DNA from: Rugalucina vietnamica
Lineage: Eukaryota; Mollusca; Bivalvia; Lucinida; Lucinidae
Direction of reading: 5' to 3'
DNA length: 64,000 bases
NCBI GenBank assembly: GCA_964017185.1
Contig: OZ024883.1
Coordinates: forward strand, 40,726,395 to 40,790,394
In this document: in pieces, positions 9,480 to 19,710 of the stretch
Layout: every line of letters begins with the position of its first letter
Position numbering within the stretch: position 1 is the first letter of the stretch
Translations under genes and position numbers: made by a program
Notes under the pieces: model-generated
What the model was told of the DNA's origin: nothing
Database searches by the model: none
The model's input: only the letters and a program-made list of their open reading frames with translations

Positions 9480-11537
9480 AGCTCACCTGAGCCGTTAGGC
9501 TCACAAGGTGAGCTTATAGGATGGCCATGATCCGGCGTCCGTCGTCCGTCCGTCCGTCCACAATTTCAAAGATCTTCTCCTCTGAAACCGCTTGGCCAAT
9601 CAAAGCCAAATTTTATATGAAGCATCAATAGGAAGGGGGAACCAATGTGTATATAAGAAATCCAGGTCACATGACCAAGATGGCCGCCATGCCCATATAT
9701 GGTAAAAACCCTTCAAAAATCTTCTCCAGAACCGGTGGACCGATTTCAACGAAACTTGGCATGAAGCATCAATGGCTGAAGCACTACAATATGTATATAA
9801 ATCATGTCCCTGTGATGACCTTGACCTATTTTACAGCAAGGTCAACATAGGTCACCAATGCATTTGAATGGGGAAAGCTTTTAAAATGTCATTTAAAGTT
9901 AAAGTCTTGCAGGAAATGGGCAGTAGGACAGTAAATTAATGATTCTGAAAAAAATTGGACCCCAGGGGCTCATATGCCCCCACCCCGGGGCAATATACAT
10001 ATATATCTCCATAATATTCAAACATCTTCTCCTCTGAAACCACTTGGCCAATCAAAGCCAAATTTTATGTGAAGCATCAGGGATAATTTTGGGAGGGGCC
10101 ATGGGCAAAATTGCCCTTTAATTTTCAAAATGGCCCCTTCTTTTTGAAATAATGGGCCGGTTTTATAATGTAAGTAGATAGGCAATAATGATTCTAGCCG
10201 AGCATTTTTCGTGAAATGGCCCCTTTCATTTTCAAGCCAACAATATCCCTGAAGCATTAATAGGAAGGGGTAACAAATATGTAGATAAAAAATCCAGGTC
10301 ACACGACCAAGATGGCCGCCATGCCCATATATGGTAAGAACCCTTCAAAAATCTTCTTCTCCAGAACCGGTTGACCGATTTCAGCGAAACTTGACATGAA
10401 GCATCGATGGCTCAAGCACTACAATGTGTATATAAATCATGACCCTGTGATGACCTTGACCTATTTTACGGCAAGGTCAACATAGGTCGCCAATGCATTT
10501 GAATGGGGAAAACTTTTAAAATGTCATTTAAAGTGAAAGTCTTGCAGGAAATGGGAAGTAGGACTGAATATTAATGACACTGAAAAAATTGGACCCCAGG
10601 GGCTCATGTGCCCCCACCCCGGGCAGGGATTTTTTTTGGGTGTCTCAGGGGCCGAAATAAGGCCCCATTCCCAATGAGATTTAGGTGACTTTTTTCCCAA
10701 TTTGGAGAAAAAAATTCCCAATCACAGCTGAAAATAATTTACTATAGGTCAATTCATTGTGAAACTCAAGCTCTGCTGTTTGAAATGCAGTTTAAATTTG
10801 ATGTTATGCTATTATTAATGATTCTAAATGCATAAGCTTGATTAACTATGTCAACTTGGAAAATATTATCAACTTTGAATATTCTGAAAATTTCCCAAAT
10901 TCGGGGTTTATGTCGCTAATTTTCCCAATCAGAAAGGCCCTAGGGCCCCTTCCCAAAATTGCCAAAAAAATCCCTGCCTGGGCAATATACATGTATATTT
11001 CCATAATATTCAAACGTCTTCTCCTCCGAAACCGCTTGGCCAATCAAAGCCAAATTTTATGTCATGCATCTATAAAATTGGGGAATCAATGTGTGCATAA
11101 ATAATCTAGGTCACATGACAAAGATGGTCGCCATGCCCATATATGGTAAAAACCCATCAAAATTCTTCTTCTCTGAAGCCAATAAACTGATTTCAAGGAA
11201 ACTTGGCGTGAAGCATCGATGGCTAAAGTACTCCAATGTATATATCCAATGTATATATAGATCAAGACCCTGTGATGACCTTGACCAAGTTTATGGCAAG
11301 GTCAACATGGGTTGCCTATGCATTTGAATTGGGAAAACTGTTAAAATGTCATTTGAAGGGAAATGCCAGGAGGAAATGGGCAAATGGACAGAATATTGTC
11401 TGAAGAAAGAAAATGGCCTATGGGCTTCATCTGCCCCTGCACTGGAGTTAAATACCATAATATTCAAACATGTTTATTGGTATATGCAGCAGATCTCAGG
11501 TGAGCGTTTACAGGACCATTGGTCCTCTGGTCTTATT
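9480..11537 (+). mobile_element. AGCTCACC foldback-tipped repeat, ~2 kb
   Basis: It opens with the hairpin AGCTCACCTGAGCC / GGCTCACAAGGTGAGCT and closes CGTTTACAGGACCATTGGTC. The interior is three degenerate sub-units, each with TCTTCTCCAGAACCGG-like, AAGATGGCCGCCATGCCCAT and TGACCTTGACCTATTTTA segments. The family is in both orientations across the window (13218, 18228, 58620, 60706, 63188). The hairpin followed by CTAA resembles a Helitron 3' end, but a matching 5' TC and AT target were not shown. It lies in an intron of the captured gene. Copy 2 is at 35856-37913. Confidence 0.7.
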
Positions 11538-11650
11538 TTTGCTTCAAAACATAGATTGTGGGTACTCGTTAGAACCACCTCGCTGAGGCGGTTCTAACGG
11601 GCAAGGTGGTTCTAACGTGTACCCACAATCTATGTTTTGAGCAAAAATAA
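11538..11650. repeat. Foldback with GTTAGAACC arms
   Basis: TTATTTTTGCTTCAAAACAT and the reverse TATGTTTTGAGCAAAAATAA bracket CATAGATTGTGGGTACTCG, its complement and a GAACCACCTCG loop. The same foldback abuts the CCAGAGGACC end of the AGCTCACC repeat at 58680 and 63188, so it may be part of the full-length element. Copy 2 is at 37914-38026. Confidence 0.75.
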
Positions 11651-12071
11651 AAAAAATATCAAGATTTTTCTGATGAAATTTTCATTTTTTACAACTAATA
11701 AAAATCTCTGTTTATTACATGGGCAAATTTTCATAATGTTTAGTTTAATTTGATTTTGAAAACACAATAAAATTTTCTTTTTAATTTGCACAGTAAAAGG
11801 CAACAGTGGGGACCCTGATCTGGGTCTGAAGAGTTCTCCAACAGCAATAGTTAAAGGCTGTTGAACAATTTCACCCATCCTCAACAAGTGGTTATAATCT
11901 ATGAGCAGAAGAAATATTTTAAGTAAGTGACATTTTCACATAGATCTTAATTTCAGATCTTAAAATGCTGTTAAGTTAAATGAATTAATTATTCATAGAT
12001 CTGTTTATAATACACGATATATATACGAGACCAGGGTCATTCTACAGAAATTCTTCCAATATATGCTCCTT

Positions 12072-12308
12072 GATGAGACGCATCATGAGAAAACAATGTT
12101 TTACATATGCGAAAATTAAGGTGCAGATCAGCTTCGTGATTACTGCGAAGCTGATCAGCCCCTATTTTTTCCCTACATGGATAGTACAATTCTACTTTCT
12201 ATGTCCAAAACTTCCAGCCTCTAGCCATCTTTTGTGGCTGTACAGCCCATGGCTTCTATCAGACCTGGGCAGAAACCACAACATTGGTTTTCTGTTGACG
12301 CGGCTCAA
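12072..12308 (+). mobile_element. GAGCCGCC-type MITE
   Basis: Degenerate ends (ATCATGAGAAAAC, GACGCGGCTCAA) flank the central palindrome GATCAGCTTCGTG / GCGAAGCTGATC, then GATAGTACAATTCTAC, GTACAGCCCATGG and CAGACCTGGGCAGAAACC. It sits in the intron just before the coiled-coil exon. Copy 2 is at 38448-38684. Confidence 0.75.
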
Positions 12309-12326
12309 CTGTGTTTCATAATTCAG

Positions 12327-12843
12327 TTCTAAGAAAACGAATCCGGAAACTCGAAGAGGACGTAAAGACCCTTAAGGATGATTTAAGGAGGATGACCAAG
12401 AAGTGTAGGAGGCTGGAAGAAAAGTTCGATGAAAAGACAGCAAAAACAGAGGCCCCATGCAAGAGCGCTCAATGAACCCAAAACCACACTGTCACAATCA
12501 ATCAAAGAAATAAAAGGGGAAATACCTTTGGAAGAATTTGATGAAACGGAAACAGAATGTTTGGCTGAAAAAGACATTAATGCAATCGTCAATGACAAGA
12601 CAGATCCTGTAAAGAGATTTTAAGGCCTTTGCAAGGCAATATTTACTGAAGAGGAACTTAAGTTCTGCAGCCCAACAGGAAAAACAACTACCAAGTGTGG
12701 GGAAGGCCCCCTCTAGATAGGGGCAAACTGAAACAGTTGTTTGCCATTGCTGAACAGCATTTACAATTTATGACAAGGGAATGTCCCATAAAAATTTGAG
12801 AATTTCCAAAAGGTTCTTAGACGAAAGTGAACAACTGTTTTAG
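12327..12843 (+). pseudogene. Captured spliced gene, last exon: coiled coil plus BEN-like domain
   Basis: After acceptor CATAATTCAG the frame reads RKRIRKLEEDVKTLKDDLRR, a basic coiled coil. About four frame breaks then follow through an acidic linker (EIPLEEFDETETECLAEKD) and a C-terminal part with FTEEELKFCSPTGK, LKQLFAIAEQHLQF and RISKRFLDESEQLF. The 'FTEEEL...TGK...KL..L' pattern resembles BEN domains, which bind DNA or chromatin. The fit is by eye. A MITE ends 18 bp before the acceptor. Copy 2 (38703-39219) has the same breaks. Confidence 0.55.
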
Positions 12844-13217
12844 TTTACCTTTATTAGCACTTGGTGAGTATTAGTATATATATAGGTAAGGATCCGGCGT
12901 CTGTCGTCCATCCATCTGTTCACTTATTGATTATTGTTGTTTCAAAAGTTTAGTTCTTTGAAGTTTTCATATAAAGGTAAATGCACCTATAAAGCTTGTA
13001 GTTATTTATATTGTATTACCAGTGTTAATGAAAACCAAATTATGAAACTGAACTGTACTGTTAACGCCTTAACGGTCAGAGATCTCCACAAAAACAAAAA
13101 TTACATTCAAATGTTCAGTCATGTTCATCCAGATTAGTTATGTTCTCTATGAATATGTCATGAAAATCATAAGTTACAGTAAATTTTCATGAACGGCTTT
13201 CAAATGACAATGTTTTT

Positions 13218-13680
13218 AGCTCACCTGAGCCTTTAGGCTCACAAGGTGAGCTTATAGGATGGCCATGATCTGTCGTCGTCCACCATTTTCAAAGATCTTC
13301 TCTGAAACCCCTTGGCCGATCAAAGCCAAATTTTATATGAAGCATCTATGGGAAGGGGGAACCAATGTGTTTATAAATAATCCAGGTCACATGACCAAGA
13401 TGGCCACCACACCGATATATGGTAAAAACCCTTCAAAATTCTTCTCCAGAACCACTGGACCGATTTCAAAGAAACTTGGCATGAAGCATCGGGAACTGGA
13501 GTACTACAATGTGTTTATAAATTATGACCTTTGGATGACCTTGACCTATTTTATGGGAAGGTCAACATAGGTCACGCATGCATTTGAATGGGGAAAATTG
13601 TTAAAATGTCATCTGAAAGGAAAAAAATTGCAGGAAATGGGCAAATGGACTGAAGATATGTGATTCTGAAAAAATCTGTA
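13218..13680 (+). mobile_element. Short AGCTCACC-type repeat
   Basis: One sub-unit only: the AGCTCACCTGAGCC tip, TTGGCCGATCAAAGCC, CACATGACCAAGATGGCC, and TTGACCTATTTTATGGG with TAGGTCAC. It ends in A-rich sequence without the distal terminus. Copy 2 is at 39594-40056. Confidence 0.7.
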
Positions 13681-13952
13681 ATTTGGTAGAAATTTCAATG
13701 ATCAAATTGATCATACCAATGCATTTTTTTTTCTGAAATTTTGCTGAAATACCAGTGCTATTTCACTGAAATTTCAGTGTGATTTTTGGTGAAATTTCAC
13801 CGAAATTACAGTGATAAATTAGTCAATATTTTAGCAGAATTTCGGTGAAATTCTGCTGGAATTACACTGTAATTACAGTAATAATTTGGATGATATTTTA
13901 GCAGAATTTCAGTGAAATTATTTCAGTGAAATTCCACTGAAATTACAGCACC
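13681..13952. repeat. Dense TTTCAGTGAAATT micro-palindromes
   Basis: About a dozen variants of GAAATTTCAGTG, ATTTCACCGAAATT and AATTACAGTGATAA in tight succession give many short self-complementary stretches. It lies directly beside the right subterminal array. No coding potential is seen. Copy 2 is at 40057-40328. Confidence 0.65.
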
Positions 13953-13964
13953 TTTTTCACCTGG

Positions 13965-14698
13965 GTGGAAACAAACTGGTAATACACAAAAGATAACTGG
14001 TAATACACTGGGAGTATACTGGAAACAAACTGGTAATACACTGGGAGACAACTGGTAAGACACTGACAATAGACTGGTGTCAAATACTACATTCTGGTGA
14101 CACTTGCAATAGACTAGAAGCAAACTGGTAATACACTGGAATAGCTACACTGGAAGCCAGCTGGTAACATGTTGGCAATACACTGGCAATAAACCTTTAT
14201 GGATTTTTATTGCCAGTGTATTGCCAGACCCCTTTAATACCAGTCTATTACCGGATATCTACCAGCCCCCAAAAAAGCTGGCAATACTATGGTAATAGGC
14301 TGGAAAATACCAAATACAGTCTATTACCATAGTACTACCAGCCTATTGCCAGTTATCCAGCCTATTGCCAGACTGTTGCCAGACTATTGCCAGATTTTCC
14401 GCCTATTGCCAGCCTGTTGACAGTCTGTTACCAGCTAGTTATAACTAAAATATATTTTTTGGAAAGATAAAAAACCTCAAGTTTTATCAACGACAGTCTA
14501 TTACCAGTGTATTGCCAGCATATAACCAGCATCATCCAACCCTGGCAATAAACTGGTACATAACTGGCAACACTCTGGTAACAAGCTGGCAATCTGGTAA
14601 TCATCTGACAATAATGTGGTAATACACTGGCAACAGATTGGCAATAAACTGGTAATAGACTGGTAATGGACTTGCAATGGACTGGTAATACACCTAAT
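13965..14698 (+). repeat. Right subterminal array (copy 1)
   Basis: ACTGGTAATAC-type 11-bp units run forward to about 14205. They then invert (TTGCCAGTGTATTGCCAG, CCAGTCTATTACC) to about 14520 and return to forward orientation up to the terminus. The inverted middle section could fold back. Confidence 0.85.
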
Positions 14699-14854
14699 TT
14701 TCATAAGGGAATGATTAATATTTCCAATAATTTGCCAATGCTCTGGCTATTGTTTTCTGTTTTACCTGCTGTTATTTGGGGAGCTTTTTTGTTTTGATGA
14801 AAGTTGTAGGAAATTAACACCTTTCCAATTGCTTTTCCAGCCATCAAAAGACAT

Positions 14855-15090
14855 TTGCTGTGTCATGAGGAAACTTGCCTTTTGCATGTGCAAAAACAAA
14901 CCTGCAGATCAGCTGTGCAGTAACTGCACAGCTGATCAACAGCTTTGTTCTTGCTCCATAGATATGACATTCTCTCTTCTTGCAGAATCCAAAATTTCAA
15001 GCCTCTTGGCATCTCTTCTGACTGTACAGCCTGGCTTGTGTCTGACCTGGTCCGAAAATTTGACAACAGTTTTCTTCATGGCGAGGCTCA
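14855..15090 (+). mobile_element. GAGCCGCC-type MITE, degenerate
   Basis: GTCATGAGGAAACTTGCC, then GCAGATCAGCTGTGCAGTAA with its mirror GCACAGCTGATC, CAAAATTTCAAGCCTCTTGG, GTCTGACCTGGTCCG and TTCATGGCGAGGCTCA. The order is the same as the better copies at 46112 and 47539. Confidence 0.7.
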
Positions 15091-17021
15091 TTTGGATAAC
15101 AGTACATATCAGTAATACCTTGGTGAATGGGATTCCCAGGAATTGTAGGCTGACTGAGATAGCTGGCACAATATCAGCCAGAATATATCATGAGAACTGA
15201 GAAACAAGTCCTTCTTACACCTTTTATATCTGCAGGTCACCTTTTGGAAAAGAGCTTGGGATTCCCAGGAATCGTACTGCTGTTTTTAAACATGATGAGA
15301 TTGTGATAATATCATCCCACTTCTGACACCATTATTACTCCCTGTTTTTGAATATATCTGACCACATAAGTCAATTACTACCAGTAGAACCCAAGTGTCA
15401 CACAAGTTCTTAGCTTTAGAGACACTTGTGTCTAAGCTGTAACAGCTGAACCATACACTATGAGTACACTCAAGAGATACAATGGGGATATTGCTTTAAA
15501 GACTCATCACGCATACGCGAAAGTCTATATGCGCATGCAGACTTGCATTTTATTGTAAAAAGTGTAAAAAAAAGATTATTTATTGGTTGATCTATTGCTT
15601 TACGTCCCTTTCAACAGCTAACATCCAGACACGATAGTAGCTGCTGACTGGGGAATAAAAGCAATAAATCACACAAAACTGTTTTTCGCGATTAAGCCCA
15701 AGTCCATCGAGACATTTTTCTTATGTTTGACGAGGCCTTTAATAACATCATTTCTGCATGTTACATGCATACATGCAGCCCTGTATGACAGCCAAAACAA
15801 ACTTTTATGAATGTTTCAAGCTAAAATTCAATACATCAACAGCTGTTTGATGACAGTACGGTATCTGATGTATATATTTCAAATTGTTTACAAGATAGTG
15901 TCATCAGCCGCTTATCAAACATAAACAGTTTGCATTTGATTATAAAATCTGCAACAAAATCATCATTTTTATGCTGATTTACTTCTGTTGCAGCTGTTTG
16001 AAACATGAGATCTGAATTTTTGCCAGTCATAAGCAGTTTTTGAGTTTTTGGGTGGAACAATACAAAATTGTTATCCCTGCATCACACTCATGTAAACTAA
16101 TCAAAATAAGTCAAGACCCAGCTGAAATTTTTCCACAGACTTAATTACTGCAAAAACGTCCAAAGTTTCTTTTGTGTGCAATTTTCAGCAACTAAGCTTG
16201 AATCATTCTTCTATAGATGGGTCGATTTACACTTATTTCAGTATATTTTCTATAGTGTGACACATGTTTCAGTAGACCTCATGAAAAGCTCCCTATTATT
16301 CCTATAGGAAAACTGGCAAACTTCTTGACACTCTCGGACAATGAAGCACATATTGCAAGACAATCTGCATATTTCACCTTGACACTTGGTGAAATCATAC
16401 TTTAGATGTTGTTGTCAAAATTGGATTGGATAAGCATTTTCAATCCTTACGAAATTTTTAAAATAAACAGTAAAATTTAGGCAATTTGGAGAAAAAATTG
16501 ACATGGAGCTTAACTTATTTTGACCAGTTTACATTATTTTGTCCAAAGTTTGCATGCAGAATGCAAATTATCAATTCAGTTTCATCTATATAATGCAAAA
16601 AATAAGTGGTCACGTAAAGATCGCCGCAAGTACATAAGCGTAAAGCAGGACTGGTGCTTCGATCACCTGATTTAAATGGACACTTCATTTTCATTTCTCA
16701 CCAATATTGTGCCGCACCTTTGTGGGCTTTTGCCCTAAGCATATTCAAATCTACAACCCTAAGCATGTCAAAATATCAATTATAAAACATGACAGCAGAA
16801 AAATGTGCAATTACAAAAACTGCACAACCGTAAAACTATTAGAATTCAATTAGACAGGTACAATAATTCATAAAACATCTTGTTAACTCGTTTCCAATCA
16901 TATTTTACCGCTATTTTAGTTCTGATCTTTTCCACGTTTTCTATCAATCTTCTAGCAGGGAGTGTGGTATAGGATGACTAGAAAGTGATGACAGATTCTT
17001 GTTTCTTACCAAATATTCTAC
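15091..17021. other. AT-rich DNA without recognised genes
   Basis: Only a SINE tail remnant (TTTACGTCCCTTTCAACAGC near 15600-15620, complement of the GGGACGTAAA end) is recognised. Open frames here are short and look random. Confidence 0.5.
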
Positions 17022-17115
17022 CCTGTACAAGACAAAACCAGTAAAAATTTCCTCCTCCAAATCCAACACAAAAGCCATAAGAAGCCAAAGTGAGCTCATA
17101 CTGTTCCCAACAAGC
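17022..17115 (-). CDS. Candidate internal exon, hydrophobic glycine-rich, unknown
   Basis: On the minus strand an acceptor CTGTATTGCAG leads into ACWEQYELTLASYGFCVGFG and GGNFYWFCLVQG, with a weak donor GTAGAATA. The hydrophobic, aromatic and glycine-rich content suggests a membrane segment. No phase-matched neighbour or family is recognised. It lies downstream (in RYK direction) of the RYK WIF exons but does not resemble the RYK transmembrane helix. Confidence 0.3.
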
Positions 17116-17153
17116 CTGCAATACAGTTTTTATCATGCTCAACTGCATTAAAT

Positions 17154-17459
17154 GTGATGATCAGTCTGCATGAAATACCAAATCCTCCTATCCTCCAATG
17201 TGGGCAAGAGTACAACAAAACCAGTTTTTACGAGGTTCTGCCGAGTTTCTCCAAGCATGGCTGGTGCTCCATTGGAAAAGCCATTAACACTGCTGAGCAT
17301 CCATGGAGCGAAACAAAAAGGGCAAAGAGAAACGTGTTAAATCTATTGTTTCATCTGACAAGTGTAAAACAAACAGACGCAGAGGGGGGTGGGGTAAAAA
17401 CAGCCAAAACCAGCATGTGTTACCACAAGCCTAAATTAGACTCTTTCAAAGAATTTTAA
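17154..17459 (+). CDS. Isolated 101-codon open frame, doubtful
   Basis: It has an ATG start, a middle part FSKHGWCSIGKAINTAEHPW and a basic stretch KRAKRNVLN. There is no recognisable domain and no clear promoter or splice sites. The opposite strand is also fairly open. It may be chance. Confidence 0.15.
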   Translation: MMISLHEIPNPPILQCGQEYNKTSFYEVLPSFSKHGWCSIGKAINTAEHPWSETKRAKRNVLNLLFHLTSVKQTDAEGGGVKTAKTSMCYHKPKLDSFKEF

Positions 17460-18227
17460 CATGATTTTCATTACATTTTCACATTTTTCTTTGAAATGAG
17501 ATGTCCAAAGTCCAAAGATTCAAGATAAGATCAGAATGCAAGCCTTATAATGCACTGTAACAGTTTAAGTAAAATATATGCTGGTGATGATAAGTATAAG
17601 ACATCTTTTTCCGGGGAGGTGCTGGAAATGAATTTTACAGAAGTTTGAATGGCTGCCATCTGGCTATTTCATTGCATAACATTTTCTAGTTTTCAGTTAA
17701 TTTTTGTCTCTCCTGAGATGGCTCATGAGCCTATGGCACTAGATAGAGTGTAGACCTTTGTCCATGGTAAGTTATCAGATCCACAGCAACGTTATATCTG
17801 ATTTTTGTCATTTTCCCTCCACTAAAAACAGACTATAGCTCACAGTAAAAAGCTATTGCAATAGACATAATGTTACTAACACTAAGCACTATATGCAAAT
17901 GTTGCTGTCTTAGCCCTCTTTGGTTTCATATTTTCTAAAAGCGGTATTTTCTCATGCCGCTTCGCCAAGACTATTTTGCTAATTAAGTGTGTTGGCTGAT
18001 CCTTAGTTGGAGAATTAATCTTGCCTGTCTGTCTGTCAGTCTATTCTTCTATTTCCTGCCTATTATTATTAATATCATAGATTTTTTTTTTCCTGCGTTC
18101 TGTGTTGAGAGAAAAATAATATTTCAGCATTTTAAATTCTGTCTCATAAGCTGGTGCAGTGACTTCAAAATATGAGGTCAGACTTCCCCTGATTTATAAA
18201 AAGGTAAATCTTAGAACAGATTTATAG

Positions 18228-19673
18228 ACCAGAGGACCAAGGGTCCTGTAAACGCTCACCTGAGATCTGCTATATTAACCAAATATTTATTTAAAAAATT
18301 TGCCCTTTATGGGGCCCAACCAACCAGTCAAAATAAAGGATCATTAAGACAAAAGTCAACCAAACTGTACAGGACTACTCTATAAACATTTCTGCAAAAA
18401 CAGAATTTAAAAATCTGTGATTGGACCAGAAAAAATAGCCAATTTCCACTTTGCCCGTTTTAAGTCTATTGAAACTTTAAGTTGCCATAGCAACCAGATT
18501 TCTAATCCGACTGAAATAAAAAACACAAATTATGTAGAGACTACTGTCAGGAACATGTATACAAAGTACAGGCTTCATGCCGCGGTAGACAATTTCTGAG
18601 GAGAAGATTTTTAAATGTTTTTCAAAATTTTACCCTTTATGTGGCCCCAGCAACCAATCAAAATAAAGGATTAGGAAAAAAGTCACATAAAACATAGAGA
18701 TATACTCAATAAATATTTCTGCAAAGACAAAATTCAAATACCTACAATTGGTCAAGAAAAAATAGCTAATTTCCACTTTTCCCATTATAAGTCTATGGAA
18801 ACCATAGCAACCAGAGTTCTTATCTGACTGGAATAAAAAACACAAATTATGTAGAGGCTACTGTCAGGAACATGTATACAAAGTACAGGATTCATCCACT
18901 TGACAGTTTCTGAGGAGAAGATTTTTGAATGTTTTTTTTTTCTTCAAAATTTTGTCCTTTATGGGGCCCCAGCAACCAATCAAAATAAAGGATTAAGATA
19001 AAACTCACAAGAAATGTCAAACACTACTCAATAAACATTTCTGCAAAAACAAAATTCAAATGTCTGCAGTTTTAGCGGAAAAATAGCCGATTTCCACTTT
19101 TCCCATTATAAGTCTATGGAAACTAAGTTGCCATAGCAACCAGAGTTCTTATCCGCCTGAAATAAAAAACACAAATTATGTAGAGGCCACTGTCAAGAAC
19201 ATATATACAAAGTACAGGCTTAATCCCCTTGACAATTTCTGAGAAGAAGATTTTTTAATGTTTTTCGAAATTTTGCCCTATATGGGGCCCCTGCAACCAA
19301 TCAAAATAAAGGATTAGGACAAAAGTCACAAGAAACTTAGAGGACTACTCAATAAACATTTCTGCAAAAACAAAATTCAAATATCTCTAACAAGACAGCA
19401 AAAACTGGCAATTTTCACTTTTTTCCATTATAAGTCTATGGGAAGCATAAGTTACCATAGTAACCACAGTACTTATCCGATCAAAACAAAAAACACAATT
19501 ATTCTTTCCCCCTACCTGTAGATGGTGTATGTGTAATATGAGAACAATCGGCCCAGCGGTTTCAGAGAAGAAGATCTTTGAAATTGTGGACAACGACGGA
19601 CGGACGACGGATGGACGCCGGAGCATGGGTATACTATAAGCTCACCTATGAGCCTTCGGCTCAGGTGAGCTAA
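18228..19673 (-). mobile_element. AGCTCACC-type repeat with ~325-bp internal units
   Basis: It opens ACCAGAGGACCAAGGGTCCT and closes with the hairpin GAGCCTTCGGCTC...GGTGAGCTAA. Inside, about four units of 321-330 bp carry CAATCAAAATAAAGGATTA, AAGTCTATGGAAAC and CACAAATTATGTAGAGGC. The unit content differs from the copy at 9480, so the same ends carry different internal repeats. Confidence 0.75.
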
Positions 19674-19710
19674 AAAAAAAAAGAGAATAAAAGCGCTGCA
19701 GGCATGCATG

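Larger units (their letters stand above)
1..14709 (+). mobile_element. Giant TIR element, copy 1 (left end outside window)
   Basis: This segment recurs at 26377-41085 with a constant offset of 26376, including the same homopolymer and microsatellite lengths. The right terminus is TTTCATAAGGG at 14699-14709, followed by unrelated sequence (AATGATTAAT). Copy 2 shows the full element is 15012 bp, so about 303 bases of this copy should lie left of the window. Contents in order: 11-bp subterminal array, hAT-like MITE, decayed MYND gene (minus), SINEs, decayed spliced BEN-like gene (plus) interrupted by large repeats, and the right subterminal array. No transposase is recognised, so it is probably non-autonomous. 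A consensus artefact making the copies look identical cannot be excluded. Confidence 0.85.

Noticed and set aside
9647-9850. Repeated frames with GHMTKMAAMPIYGKNPSK
   Set aside because: The same peptide appears wherever the AGCTCACC repeat unit does, with frame shifts between units. It is translated repeat, not a gene family.
11779-11855. Fourth exon of the captured gene
   Set aside because: The acceptor is plausible, but the phase left by the exon ending at 9249 runs into a stop at the first acceptor and no clear donor follows. Kept only as a remark.
13965-14698. CRISPR array
   Set aside because: Units are 11 bp, degenerate and without unique spacers, in a eukaryotic context at a transposon end.
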